A DNA stretch of 64,000 nucleotides from Lepidonotus clava (Eukaryota > Annelida > Polychaeta > Phyllodocida > Polynoidae). The translations under genes were made by a program, and so were the position numbers. Location of the stretch: positions 36,806,792-36,870,791 of the forward strand of contig OW387135.1 of NCBI GenBank assembly GCA_936440205.1, given 5' to 3'. Below, in pieces: positions 40,932 through 54,145 of this stretch. Under the pieces are notes generated by a model. It saw only the letters and a list, made by a program, of their open reading frames with translations. It was not told where the DNA came from and ran no database searches. Position 1 is the first letter of the stretch; the number at the start of each line of letters is the position of its first letter.

Positions 40932-41004
40932 AGGCCCTGCTGGGACTCGAACCCAGGATCTCCTGTTTACTAGACAGGCGCTTTGCCATCTAAGCCACAG
41001 AGCC
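40932..41004 (-). tRNA. tRNA-Thr (AGT), copy 2
   Basis: Identical over all 73 nt to the copy at 40758-40830, same strand, 101 bp apart, with its own downstream T run (TTTTT). Flanking sequence differs apart from a few bases at the 3' side, so a local duplication with diverged flanks, or gene conversion, is likely. Confidence 0.93.
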
Positions 41005-44000
41005 GGATGCTCTGGGCTACAGGTCTTTATTTCTGTTCATATATACACATACGCTATGACGAAGCAAGGCATGCCAAAGTGGCAGTCGACATTGTTGAAT
41101 ATTTGGCAAACAAATTAGCTCATTAATGAAAATGACATTTACTTTCTTTTCCTTATTGTATATTTGACGAAGCGTTATCAAAAATAAAACTGATCCATTA
41201 TATCCTATGTCCTATATGATGTACTGAACGGTTCAGGAGCTCTCTGCGTCGCTCACAACCGAACCCCCATCCCCCGATCTACTGCTCCCCTTTTTAATGA
41301 GGTCGGCCGTCTGGCAGCCCGTGACTATTTGATCTCGGATCAATCCTTGCATCCAACCTCCTGTGTTGTTCTCCAGGGCTGGTGGGTTGACACAGGGGAT
41401 TAGTCCCCTATCAAATCAAACCCTCTCACAATGTTCGCTGCCAGTTCTGGGCTCGGGCTGTAGTCGGCCCAGGCTGTGCGTCTGTATGGGACAAGGGGGA
41501 CGTTAGCACGAGCCGCATGATACCTGTATTGACAGATCCTGTAAACCGCTTCTCACTTGTCTTACTTACTGACTCTCCGGGCCTGCTGATTATTCCCCGG
41601 GGCTGAGCCGATTTGCCCGAGGCTCTGACTCCGTGCTAAGGCCCCCTGCCTCGCCACTGCCGCCTCTGAGCTATTGCTCTAATTAAATTGTCGGCTCGAA
41701 AATTGTTATTTACTGTAGGTGGAAATGTTTAGGGAGGCACTTTGGATAAGTGGAAAGATGACTTTCAGGTTTGCGTGTTTTTATTTTCAAATCAAGTTAC
41801 TGAATGGATTTAAATGTCCTTGTGTCCGTAGAAACTGATAAGCAGCAAACGAAGTAGTGAAAATCAACGCCGAATCTAGGCATCTGCTTCCATCACTACT
41901 TATACAAAATGACAGTAGACCCTGATTCTATCCACGAATATGCCCAAGCTAATATTGCAGGGTCACAGGTTACTAAAACACAATGTCCGCCCAAATGATA
42001 GCCAGTTTTAGTTTAATTTACTACTATAGGACTTCTATAGACAGCGAGATAAATGAAGGAACTGCTACAGAGGCATTGCCGTGGGTGAGACGGTCTGGAT
42101 TGCTCCCAACCGGTTTTAGAAAGAACCCTTTCCCTATGAAAGGATGCATTAATTATCCCTAGGCACCATTACTTGATGAGTCTATCCACAACCTCTTTCA
42201 CCATGCATCCTCCCAATGGGTGGCTTTCTTTGTCACCATGGATACAGTCAGCAATTAACACTTATTTCGGAGCAATGTCCATGCAATTAAGGCAAGATGA
42301 CCTTCCCTTTATCATACATTATTGAAATAATAATTATAACAATAATTATGTTCATGTTTTGTCCAGCAGGATTGAGTAAAAGATGATGCTGTATTCAAAG
42401 GTTTCATTCTTAAGTGTGAAATAATGTTGTCTCAATGATGTTTAAAGTCTAGCTAGTGACAAGAGATAAGTTCGTTACCCTGTTTAAAGGGCATTTTGAA
42501 ACAAGATTAATGTTTCAGAAAAGTATTTGGTATTTTGACACTGATTTTATCTTGAGAACGCGTAAAATCATAATTGTTTTACATATCCCACCTAATCTTC
42601 GGATAACACAATGATTGTTGAGTGAATGATATAATGATTGCATATATAAAAATTGTTATCATGTTACAATAATTTTCTCTACAGTTAAACTGATACCAAC
42701 TTTCTGGAAGCAATCATAATTATTTATTTAGCGTTGCAGCTGCAGTAGACAGTGAATCATTCATGCAGATTTATCATCATGTCCACATATCCCTAACACA
42801 ATTAATTATGTGTTATAAATACTCATATAATGCTGCTGTAATGTCATAAATATATTGTCAGTGGCTGATTGACGTCATAACTGGGAAGAAGGTGACGCAA
42901 CCTCCGTCATAAACGGGGAGCCAGTAGTGCTAGTCACACGGAAGTCTTAACCCTAGCCCTTAGGTAATATCCATCTAGACCCTGATTCACTTGGGATAAG
43001 TACGATACAGGTGGTGTTAATATGGGCTCAGTCCAGCTACCCTGGACATGCCGTTCCATAACTTACTTCGTTATGTCCAAAAAGACGAGCACTCTAGTGG
43101 AATACCCAAAGCATTGTTTTTTTCTTTCTTCACTCAGAAAGTCTTTAATCAGCTGGGTTTATAGAGGGAGAAACACTTAGACGGTGTGATAAACGCTACT
43201 GGTATTTACACTCAGCTAATTAAATCAGAGAGCAGCCTAGGGGAGTATTCAGGACTATCAATAGAGCGCTTCTTTTTGCCGTGGGTCACCCGGTATTATT
43301 GCTGAATACTTTTGTCGTGCTCTGCTGCCCGGGGCACCTTTCCTTGGCATTGCCCCAGGACAGTGAACTTTTCTTATGTGTGGCACCCGAGTAATGTGCT
43401 TCTGGTGGCACAATGAATACCGATACTTTGATAATAGTTCCCATGAATGAGGTAGGTGGCGGCAGCTCTGCCTCTGCATAGTGATTCCCGTATAGTGAAA
43501 GCACTCAGGGTGATTATCCATGAAGTACTGGTTCCCAGGAAGGAGTGTGCTAGCTGCTGTACCATTGGCAGCACTTGGTAATTTACGACTCACAACCATG
43601 GATCACCTACTATTAGCAGAACGCTGATGGAAAAGTTGATCTGGGCAGGCTTTTTGCCATTTGCAATTGGTATCACAACTTTTCTTATTCAAAATGTGCA
43701 CTCTCTCAATGGGTGTTTGTGATGCTAATATCCAACAACCGCCGCAGCTATTTTGGGCCCAATTGAATTGCATTTGCAGGTTCAGCATGGTGTGTCATAG
43801 AGGCATCCATTAAGTGCATTCAGAGTATCCCAAATGCAGTCAATTAACTTTGAGGAAATTGAAATAGCAAGTTTTTAATACCATTTTAATGACATTTAAG
43901 CTTAGACAACACCCATCATTTTGACGGTTTCTAATGCACGCGTGCTATGTTTGCTTTCCATCAAAGAGGTGAGGGTATTAGAAATTTACACACGAAAGTA

Positions 44001-46544
44001 AACGTTGCATTGCAGCAACGAAATGTGGATGTCAACGAGCTTGTGAAAGAAGCCCCTGTAGTATAGCTCAGGCTGACGTTAGGTTATTTATAGGATCTAG
44101 ACAACCAAACTCCATGAAGCATGGGGCTCGCTACGAAGAAAGCTTCTTTCGAATTAGAGTCGGCCCAGTCAGCATTGCATTGGCCTCCTCTTTGAAACAC
44201 CGTCTTCCAGCCTTGCAATTAGAACTGTAAGTTTGCCGTGCAATGCTCCGAAAAATGTATTTTGTGACGGAATTATTTGCCTTTTACTTTACACAGGCAA
44301 AAGTGACCCCTGCGGACAGTCACTCCGGCCCCCTGGACAGGCTGGGCCGCTACTCATTTCAATACACATAAACCTTATGCGTTGATCTACATCTCAGGAA
44401 TATTATAGTTTTTCTAAATCTAATGTTAGAGTTTAAATTTCATATTTGACTATATGCAACTGTACTTAATTTTAAGTGTAATACTATTTCACGTTAAACT
44501 TTAATTCTGGTGTAAACTGATAATGACGTGTTCCGTGTCCATTCATTACTTTAATCAATCTTAGAGATGCAACCGAAATACCTAGCCCATGCAAATCTGC
44601 TCGAATTGGAGATTCTACTGATTAGTTTTATGCCCACTACATAAAAGTGAAGATGCAACTCAACGCCTTCCCTCTGGCTAAATTCCAAAACATTTCCCCT
44701 TTGATTTAGCTCATAAAAGTTGATAATTTCATTTTTATCCTATACATCTATTCTTTTGAAGATTATTAACACCGGCATTTCAGATCAGATTAACTTTCTG
44801 CCATTTGAATTTACGATTTCCTAATCTGTTTCCATCATTGTGGCTACCTGATCGCCGAAAATCCGGCCACAATACAGACGTTCAGACTCAGTCATATTTC
44901 ATTATGGGGGTGTCCTGTTGCACCAACTAGTGTCAGGATATAATTAATTAGTCTGCAGTGCGGATTGGCGGTATTTAGGCTAGTACAGGAATTTTGATAG
45001 CCACATGGTGAAGGACCACAATTACTTAAAAGAGTTACTGTGCAGTAAGGGATTTATAGTTTCTACATAATAGTATAACGACGAATAAGGTCAAATTATA
45101 AAAGTCCTTTTTAATTATCAATTGACCTATCTTAATTCATTTTCCTTTTGATTACTTCCTATGAGGAAGTTACAACTAAATGGTTTACAGCATCACTTCA
45201 TCTGAATAGATACCTAATTGATTTATTCTCGTCGTAAACATATCAGAGATGGAATTAAAAGACCTTCGCTTCCATTATCTCAATAGGTCCAGATGCATAT
45301 TGAAGAAAAACAAGTAAAGTGTTTGCGACATAACTTTGAAAATATTGACGAATATGGATGTGACAAGAAATTTTAATTCAGAATATCTTGTATTAGTTCC
45401 TCAAAGTATCCTAGACGGTTTTCCCTTTCTTAATTCTTTTTCTACAAACATTTTGCTACTTTACTTGGGGTTATGTTGACACAGTCAAGGTTATTTCATA
45501 GACAGTTATGAAAAGAACTGACCAAACGAAAACAGCCTGCATGGTCCAGTGCGGGTTCTCTTCCTGAGCTCTCTCTCATTTTGTTTTAAAAAGGATATAA
45601 ACACCGGCTTTCCACGAGTCTGCTAAGTCTATCACGCAAGTGTCACTGGTAAATTGAGAGTCTAATTGGATGTAATGGAAGTTAGTTCGGTGGAAGTCCA
45701 ACTCCGAAATGCTTCAGATGGAGTCCACAAAAAATGATAATGGATAAAGAGTCTTTACTATCTTTACTTTTCAATACTTTAATTGCGTGATTATCTAAAT
45801 GGTAATTTGTACGAATTGTTCTGGATAGGGGATGTACTGAAAGGAGTTCTTACAGGGGTATAATCGGATGCGGTCTATAATAATTACTATCTTTCAATGC
45901 CGGTATTCTTGAAGATAAGTAGATAACACCTGTAGCGTTATTTTTCTAGATACGTAGATTCTGGTTGGTTTTAGATTTAAGTGCTCTTCAGGCCTGTGCT
46001 AATACAGTTCTGTCTGGATAATGCCTCTTCATTACTGAAGGTTGATAAAGACAAAATTAATTTGAAAAAAGAAAATGTCCTTGAGATGTGTATATATACA
46101 TGTGTATACATCATATATGGCATCAGTATAAAACAATTAAACCAGGAGCCCTACATTCCTAATCTGTTTGCCATGCATGGATTTTGGGCGAATTGTGAAA
46201 AACTGGAAGGAAGAAGCTCCATTACTGATTACCAATTTTACACTGAATGAAAAATTGACCAATATCAACCTTTACGACTTGGGTCCTGCCCTGCTATTCC
46301 ATCCTGATCCACCTCTGCAAACCAAAAACGTCTAGGGGACAATTTCCACTCATTTCTTTTTATATTCGAATTCTAGTTATGTGGATAGTTGCACTTGCCT
46401 AGAGTTTCTGTTATGGCATATAATAGGATATGTCCATATCATGTAGGCATCCAGGTTATGACCTTATCTGTCCTGGAGGTAATCCAACCCTAATCCAATC
46501 GGCACCTGACGTAAGGTCTCCCCTCGACAAGCGGTCACTTAAAA
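41005..46544. other. Gene-poor stretch
   Basis: No gene is supported. A GC-rich patch at about 41220-41700 ends in a 'ctctaattaaattg' homeodomain-like site, which might be regulatory. Overlapping minus-strand frames at 43258-43788 show no domain that I recognise. Confidence 0.4.
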
Positions 46545-47525
46545 GCCCCATACCCACTAAGCGATTTTACCTGCGATGGGCGACAGGCGACCGGGAGAAT
46601 CGGCTGATTCTTATGATCACCTGTCAGTATGGTATATTGAAATGTGCAAGTTTGATCTGAATCTGCCCTAAAGTCGGCCGATTCTAAGGGTAGAATCGGC
46701 CGATTTTAGGGCCAATGAGTCGGCCAACTCAGACAAAATTGCCTAGTGGGTACGGTGCCTAAAGGGGGGTTTACACAGGCCGATAAAATCCTTACGATAG
46801 GTCCCTTAGGTTAACCTTACGACAATCCCGATAGCCTTACGATAATCCCGATAGCCTTACGATAATCCCGATGATGTTATCGGCCTGTGTAAACCCATTT
46901 TATCGTAGGGGATCATTGTCTTAAGGCTGTTGTAAGCCATACGATGATTTATCGGGGGTACTTTCTTAGGATAGTGAAAATTTCAGACGTGTTTGAAATT
47001 TTTGTGAAAAACCTTAAGATAATGGCGTTACGATAATGAATTTCAGCCCACGATAATGAAGTTTGTCATCTTAAGAGCTCCTATCGGCCTGTGTAAACCC
47101 CCTTTTCTTAGGTCAAAGGACCCATTCATTATACAAATCTATTAGATACTTTTTTTGTCGTAAGCCTTCTGTAAATTATCATTGATTTATTATCTCAAGG
47201 ATATTGTCGGGCTGTGTAAACCCTTTAGAACAAAAGACCTTAGGATAATTCTTACCGATAGCCTTAAAAAGATATTTACATATATAATTATTGTTCCCAA
47301 TTTTCCCATTAACCTAAGGTTAACGTAAGGGAATTTTCGTAAGGACCCGTTGACGGCCTGTGTAAACCCGCCTTTAAGCCCCATACCCACTAGGCGATTT
47401 CACCGGCGACTAGCGACGGGCGACTGGGAGAATCAGCCGATTCTTTTGATGGCCTGTTAGTACAGCACATTGAAATGTGCATGTTTTATCTGAATCGGTG
47501 CTGAATCGGTGGGTATGGCCCTTTA
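46545..47525. mobile_element. Composite of three small transposons
   Basis: Two members of one family (about 46545-46758 and 47377-47520) share ends reading GCCCCATACCCACTA, with inverted counterparts (TAGTGGGTACGG; GTGGGTATGG). Between them lies a 613-bp element, 46762-47374, with inverted ends AAGG(G/C)GGGTTTACACAGGCC and TA at both flanks (46760-46761, 47375-47376). Inside the latter, GGCCTGTGTAAACCC-like strings recur near 46884, 47085, 47206 and 47354, and a 19-bp unit with 'gatagccttacgataatcc' is repeated near 46830-46870. No transposase is seen; all are non-autonomous. Confidence 0.8.
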
Positions 47526-49708
47526 GTGTTAACGCCCCGGGGACCCCTGGTGCTCGCCGCCAGCTCCTCTCAGGGGCTATATATACCATATTCGGGAGAA
47601 GCCCAGTGGGCGCCGCCATATTGGACAATAGAGATGCCTGATTGGGTGAAAAGTCGCTTGTCCACCCACAGGAAGTGGGTGTGCGCATGCGAAGACCAGG
47701 ACTCCTGAATGCGATATAGCATCATATGTATCATACAGAGAGAATACGAAGGGATGAAGCATTCAGGCTAACTGAGTGATGATTATAATCATCAGAGTAT
47801 TAACACATTATTCCTCTCTTGTGGATGCATATCCTTTACCAGGTACTAGAATTTAGTGTCCGATAAAAGATAATGCACCCAAACGAAAGGAAAAGTATAT
47901 ATTCAAATTCAAAGTTTTCGGTCATATAGAGTTGCCATGAGTCATGATCGTCTAGTATGACATAAAGGTATCAACTTTACTGGTTGGTCAGGCGAATGAG
48001 ATGAGGATTTAATCTTCATCACATTCACCTGACCGACCAGGTTGTCCTGAGGATAGTATGGTACCGTCAATTGTATAGAAATGAGACCAGAATTTCTAGG
48101 GACGGGCCAATCATGCCCCCTAGCTTTATTAATTTAGATAGGAATCTTGCAGGAATTTGTACGTGATAGGGGATAGTTGTGCATGAAACATGCCTGGTTA
48201 TAATCCATAGCCCCAGTACAGAATTGGGCTGGATATCGAACCAACCACCTTTGGATTAGTGGACCAATATCTCCTCTTGAACGTAACTCTCCTACTTAGG
48301 TTATTTTGGTGGTAATGTAAACTTACGAGATCGGCTCCGAAGTCTTTCAGACTGCTCAGGCAATGTGAGTCTAGACCAAACACGTAATACTTGTTTCTGT
48401 CTTTTCTTTTACTCCAAGTTGCTCACTCTCTGTCTACGTTATCCAGCCTCTCCCATGTAATCGCGTGCCTTTTGGTAATCAATTCCTCAGGCAGCAACTT
48501 TTGGTGAAGTTCAATCGAAACTTGTACTCACCAGTCAAATGTATAGGTATAATGACCAAAAGGATATGTTGCTAAGAAATTGCATATTTTGATTTTATTG
48601 AAGAGAGTTGATATCAGTCAGCATATAGACATTGCGAAGCAAAAGCTGCCTTTATATTTCTTGCTTTGTTGTCCATTTTCATGTTTGGGTGTAAGCTTTT
48701 ACGATCTTGAAGTATACATATTTGTGAAAAAGGAGGGCAGATCCTCAAACTAAGGAGAAGAGAATATGACATAAGAGGATGCCCATTTGGGATATAAAAA
48801 TTCCAGATTACTGCCCCACGAATAACCTTGAAACGCCAGGAAAGCTTGATTAACGTTCTCCCAAAGTCGATGTTCAATGCTTGGACCACCCTGATTGAAG
48901 AATTTTCATGCCGTACCAAGTTCAAAAAAAATCTGAGGGTGTTCGTCCGTGAAAATATGACCTATATAACATGGTAAAGGATTATCCATTTTTCAAACTG
49001 ATTTTATATGAGCTGCAAAGGATTTAGCTAAATAAATACACTTCTTCATACTCCTGTCGGATGTAAATTGAATTCACTATAGATTTTCCATCTCTGGCAC
49101 ACAAAACCTCCATTCATTTTCTGAACCTATGGCGCTACTGACGGGGTCTGCTGGAAAAACAAAATGCATGGCAGCCTCAGTATTGTATAATTCATTGAGG
49201 CGGTACCGACAACATTAGCATCTACAGCGCATCTACCTTTTACATAAAGTGGAACCTGTCTGGCCATACAAAGCTTATAAACAAAAATCAAAAAGCTCGT
49301 CCGTGGCTATGGAATGAACACCTCCTCTCCCGTACAAGTAAATTCGTCAAACAAATGGAAACCTGTTTGGTTCACACATCGCGGTAACTACAACTATCAG
49401 AGGTGTGTATGAAGAACAGCAGAACGGGACAACTTAATAGTAAGCATAAATCATCGCTCGAATGGCTGACGAATATTCGCACATGTTCAGAGCCTTTCAG
49501 GCACGTTTGATTTTTTAAAATCACTTTTCAAAGAGGACATTCAAGCTTTATTTTACGACATTCATTCGTTCACACCTTCTTCCTCCTCTTTTCCTCCATT
49601 GGTTTTCTCCGTGCAATTCGTATACATCATTGTAACCCGTGTCACACAGCAGAATTTTCCAGGCAGGGCTTGGTATGAATTTGCCTTTCGCTTTCCATGG
49701 ATAAGGAA
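47526..49708. other. Gene-poor stretch with a promoter-like patch
   Basis: At about 47610-47695 there is a YY1-like GCCGCCATATTGG (about 47612-47625) and an NRF1-like TGCGCATGCG (about 47682), features of metazoan CpG promoters, but no gene is recognised nearby. A short inverted repeat lies at about 47979-48042 (TGGTTGGTCAGG with CCTGACCGACCA). Confidence 0.35.
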
Positions 49709-49967
49709 CACTGTTAAAATGGTGTTTAGAATTTAAATATGTTTAGGGTATAAACATGTTTATAATCTAAATACATTAAACCATATCTGTTTAAAACCTA
49801 AACACTTGTAACTTCTAAACATGTGGGTAAACTATGCTTAAAATCTAAACGCATAACATCAGTTTTGTTTAAAAGCTAAACACTTGTAACCTCTAACCAT
49901 GTTTTGAATGGGACATGTTTAGAATCTAAACACATAATATCAATTGTATACTATGGAAAAGAAAAAT

Positions 49968-50040
49968 GGACACTTTGGGATTAGAACCCACATTCTCTAC
50001 ATTCAAGGTAGAAGCCTAACCAACTGAGCTAACTTGGACT
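49968..50040 (-). ncRNA. tRNA-like sequence (degenerate), minus strand
   Basis: Contains a good A box (TAGCTCAGTTGG), an anticodon arm TCTAC-CTTGAAT-GTAGA and a B box GGTTCTAATCC, but the outer 7-bp ends do not pair, so it is not a normal tRNA gene. It looks like a tRNA-derived Pol III unit, as in SINE heads. Confidence 0.55.
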
Positions 50041-50188
50041 GCATGCAGTGCACACTGGCAGAGTCAGCACCAATGAGCAGGATCTGTACTACTATACAGG
50101 TATTCAACATTAGACAGACAATAGTTCAAAATTCTCATACCCCTACTTATTCAGTTAAGTAGCAAAGTTGGGCTGTGTCTACCTACAG

Positions 50189-50261
50189 GCCTCCATAGCT
50201 CAGTGGTAGAGCATAGGCTTCATATGTGAGGGGCCCCGGGTTCAAATCTCGGCTACTGAAG
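50189..50261 (+). ncRNA. tRNA-like sequence (degenerate), plus strand
   Basis: Contains A box TAGCTCAGTGG and B box GGTTCAAATCTC; the acceptor and anticodon arms pair poorly. It points away from the minus-strand unit at 49968-50040, so the two would be divergently transcribed. Confidence 0.5.
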
Positions 50262-51389
50262 TTATCAAATTACTACTTTGAAGTAGTTGTACTATTAGAG
50301 GTTTGCAACATGCCATCCATATTTTTGTCCATGATTAGTAAAATGGTTTTTTCATACACTTAGGAATTTGGAACTTTGTGATTAAAAATGTTAGATTTTT
50401 AAGTTTTTGTAGCGTCATTAAGATAATCACTTCATTGGCCTGCTATTCTAGGTACGGTCAACCAACCAGAACACCCCTAAAACATTTACAAAACGTTTTA
50501 AAACACCTTTTCAGTAGGATTAACATGTAGACACCTTTTTAGTTCAAGAACTTTATTAGCTATACCCTGAAGGTTTTACCTTCAACAATCAAACAACCCA
50601 TGCAAGGCTAAACCAAGAAGGAAGGACATACTTGGTTATTGGCTCGATGATGCTGTAGTATGTTTACAGGAAAAATAAAACTTTGAATGCTGTTAACATT
50701 ACATCTGGTGTAAACTGTATGGCATAGTACCATAGCAGTAAAATCTGTGTGTTTTTTACACACTACGGTATATTATTGCTAGATTTAAAATGGTTTTCAT
50801 CCTTAAGAATGAAAGAACACTGTACATATTATTATGGTATATTACTGTTTAACTTAACACCTAACCCTAAACACGTTGAAGACCTAAATGCTTCATAGAT
50901 AAACACTTAAACATCATAGATTTCTAAACACTTAACAGCTAAACATCAAAAAAGCATAAGCATTTTGATTCTAAACACCTTGAGGACCTTAACACTTCAT
51001 GGGTAAACAGCTAAACATCACACATTTCTAAACACTTAACCCTAAACACCAATAATTCTAAACATGTTTAGGGAAATAAAGTGTTCCAAAACTGGATGCG
51101 CCGAAGTGTTTAGGAAAGTGTTTAGGTTCTAAACACTTGTTTTAACAGTGAAGAATCATTATCTGATGGCAAAATCGTAAAGGCAAAATGATCTTTGCAA
51201 TTTGATTTTTATAAAAGCCCTTGAAATCTTGAAAAGTATACATAACCAATATTTACTATTAGATTTTGGGTACAAAATACGATCAACATAACGAGATTCA
51301 TTGTTTGGATCTCATCAATTCTTTTCTATTTTATCGTGGTGAACCAATCAACTATAGAGAACATTCCCCTACATTCTAACAAGTTGTTA

Positions 51390-51587
51390 CAGGCCCGTAG
51401 CCAGGGGGGGTTCGGGGGGTTCATACGAACCCCCCTTTGGAGGATATTTTCTTTAATTTTTAATGTAAAATATGATATCAAATGCTTAAAATATGTATTT
51501 TTTCAAAAAAACGAACCCCCCCTGGAAAAAAACAAACTGCTTCTCAAAAAACGAACCCCCCTCTGAGAAAAGCTGGCTACGGGCCTG
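51390..51587. mobile_element. 198-bp MITE, CAGGCCCGTAGCCAG termini
   Basis: Perfect 15-bp inverted ends (CAGGCCCGTAGCCAG), flanked by TTA on both sides (51387-51389, 51588-51590). A 3-bp TTA duplication fits PIF/Harbinger. The interior has G and C runs and short near-repeats of 'aaaacgaaccccc'. Confidence 0.85.
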
Positions 51588-53284
51588 TTAGATAACATAT
51601 AATATGTTCTCTATTTAAAACTAGGCGTAGCTTCTTTCTCCAAACAAGATGTAAGTATTTTATCATATCATCTCTAAGCGATTAATATGTCCCTTTGGTC
51701 CAAAAACCGATATGCCCTTTCAATCAAACCACCTTTCGTATACGAGACATTGAATGAAATCTCTTTTTATGACATTTAACTTAAAGTTGTAGTCATCAAT
51801 TATGAAACGCCAGGTTGGCTATTCACGATGAAACTCTTAGGGGCAAATTAAGAATAATGTATCATATCAATCATCGGGGATGTCTCACTCAAAAACCGTT
51901 CGCTTTAGGATTCAAATCCTGTGGGGCTATAGTTAGGGCACAATACGAATCACTTAGGTCTTTTTATCAGAACAGGATTATAGACTGAGTGACATGCGAC
52001 TTATCATTTTTTAGTATTCGTTCATACTCACCTAGAAATATAAGAAAAAACAATGAATGACGCATCACCTGATTAAACGGGAATAAGGAAAGGATTGAAC
52101 TTGGAAAAAGAATTTGATAGATGTCTAATAATCTAGTCCCGTGATAAGGATTTAAAGGAATCATGCCCACATAATTAAGGGGCCTATGTCCTGAATAGAT
52201 ATCAACCTTCACACTCTGAGATAAGGGTTTAAAGTAGAGGGGTTTTGGAGCTTTTAACTGACGCCGTCAAGTGGAGAATGGACAGGTTATCAACGATAAA
52301 CCTGTCCACCACATAAAGCATACTTATGTCTGCACCTATATAGGTAAACCCAACTTGTAATTTCCTTGAGGGGTTGAGGTTAAAACCCGAAAAACACCAA
52401 GCAAAGACATATGTACCAAAATATAGCTGATGATTTCAGGAATATGAATCTTGATGATGCGATTTTGGCAAATGAGTGGAAAAAGAGTGATAGAGGCTGG
52501 AAGTAACACGGTAACAATTTGTATGTGCCTACATGGCAACCATGTAACACTGTATTACTTCAGTGCATTTCATTGTACAGAAAATCTTATAATACCTACC
52601 CCCAGAATACGCCCCAACGATTTCATTGGCCATATTGGTTTTTGTCTGTTACCATGGCATTACCTAGCAACAGGCCATTTATGTCAGTTTCTTTAACAAC
52701 CAGGATTAAGACTTATGTAAACTAAATTTAGTCTTTTGTTCAATTATGAAAATAACTTTAAGTGGTCTATTGGTACTAAGGCATTTCAGAACAACCTCGA
52801 GCCCCTGATTACCCTAGCAAAAGTTTGTCAACAACCACAATGGAAGTACTATTTTGTTCAAGGTTAACTTTTATGAAAATACTAGTAGGACGCCTGTAGC
52901 CTACAGTAAAATGTTGGGACTATTTTAATTGATACAAGAGTAGCATGCAGTCACAATGGCGCGACCACAGACACGGTGAGCTGACACCACTTTATAATTC
53001 CTGTGAGCTCTTGAGATTTGCTAGAATTCCCTAGAGGTCCAATTACCCCCTGGTCTCTGGTTTGCCCAGAAGATCAGGGAAAAGGGGACCAATCTCACGA
53101 ACACATCACACAACCCCGATTCCCTGCGAGCAGGTCTATGGTCAAGGTCCCGGCCTGTGGTCCTTTAAGGCCCCATAAGCTGGCTGCATAACGCTACACT
53201 GGCAGTGTCGACTTTACGTAGCATTGGAAATGCATTTTATAGACGAAAGGAAATATGTAGAGATCAATTTACTGACAACAACAG
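51588..53284. other. No gene seen
   Basis: No gene is supported. A short hairpin lies at about 52273-52316 (GGACAGGTT with AACCTGTCC). Confidence 0.4.
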
Positions 53285-53285
53285 T

Positions 53286-53543
53286 CAGGCCCGTAACCAG
53301 GGGGGTTGGTGTGGGTGGCGAGCCACCCCCCAATGAGGATTTTCCCCAAAAAAAGTTCCACCTTTCCTTCCAAAATTTAATGTTAAAATCCCTAAAATCA
53401 GTAGGAAAATATTGAAAAGTTCTACTTCTGGAACTTCGCCACCCCCCTTTTCAAGTTCAAATTATTGAAAAAACAGGCAAATGTTCCACTTATGGAACCT
53501 GCCCCCCCCCCCAACCCGACAGCAGAAGCTAGGTGCGGGCCTG
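53286..53543. mobile_element. 258-bp MITE, CAGGCCCGTAACCAGG termini
   Basis: Left end CAGGCCCGTAACCAGG and right end complementary to CAGGCCCGCACCTAGC. Copies of AACAACAG at 53277-53284 and 53544-53551 form an apparent 8-bp target duplication, as for hAT elements, although the terminal string is close to that of the 51390 element, which has a 3-bp one. Interior carries G and C runs and two 'ttccac.t.tggaac'-like strings. Confidence 0.75.
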
Positions 53544-54145
53544 AACAACAGACGTATTGTCAGCCGGAGAGGAGAATGTCAAATGGACGGCAATATAATA
53601 TGCGACGGTAATATAGCAGTTACGTTATGCATTTTTTCTTTTTGTCTTGTGACGTCACAGCAATCTTGCTGTTATGACACCTAATCACAACACTGAAACA
53701 TTCTTTTTATGTTATCATGTGACATTCCATTAATGTTACCTTTAAATGAACATGTGGTGTTACATTAAGGTTTGTTCTTGACCTCACTAATCGGAATAAT
53801 TATCACTGTTATACGTATGGTATGGTTGTTTTTAACCTTAGCCTATGGTAACATCCTGTTTAGTCAGATCGCAAATTTATCCTTTATTTACTGAATAGTA
53901 AGTAGGTAAGTGACATAATTATTAGGAAGTAACACCGGAAGTGTCACCCCAGCCAAAGAGGTATATGGTCACAAACACCACCGTCGCTTAATTGCTACAT
54001 TTGAAAGGGTTGATAATACATCTATTATTACCTTAATATACCATCACATTTTGAATGACCAACAATATGCAGTCAAAGGATTAACAGTGAAAAAATCTAA
54101 TAGGTTAACATTAAAGATATAGGCCCCTACATATACATAAGGATC

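Larger units (their letters stand above)
49709..51150. mobile_element. 1.44-kb TIR element carrying two divergent tRNA-like units
   Basis: Starts CACTGTTAAAA and ends TTTTAACAGTG; the inverted similarity runs about 30 bp (GTGTTTAGAA follows on both sides). Both subterminal regions are packed with repeats of TAAACAC/GTGTTTA. Flanks share AA only, so the target duplication is unclear. CACTG ends suggest a CACTA/EnSpm-like or related superfamily, without a transposase. Two tRNA-like units lie inside at 49968-50040 and 50189-50261. Confidence 0.75.

Noticed and set aside
40852-41118. 88-aa plus-strand frame
   Set aside because: It is mostly the antisense of a tRNA-Thr gene.
43258-43788. Several overlapping minus-strand frames, considered as a transposase remnant
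   Set aside because: No DDE or HTH motif is recognisable; the frames are interrupted and look incidental.
50189-50261. Functional tRNA gene
   Set aside because: The A and B boxes are good but the acceptor and anticodon arms do not pair well.
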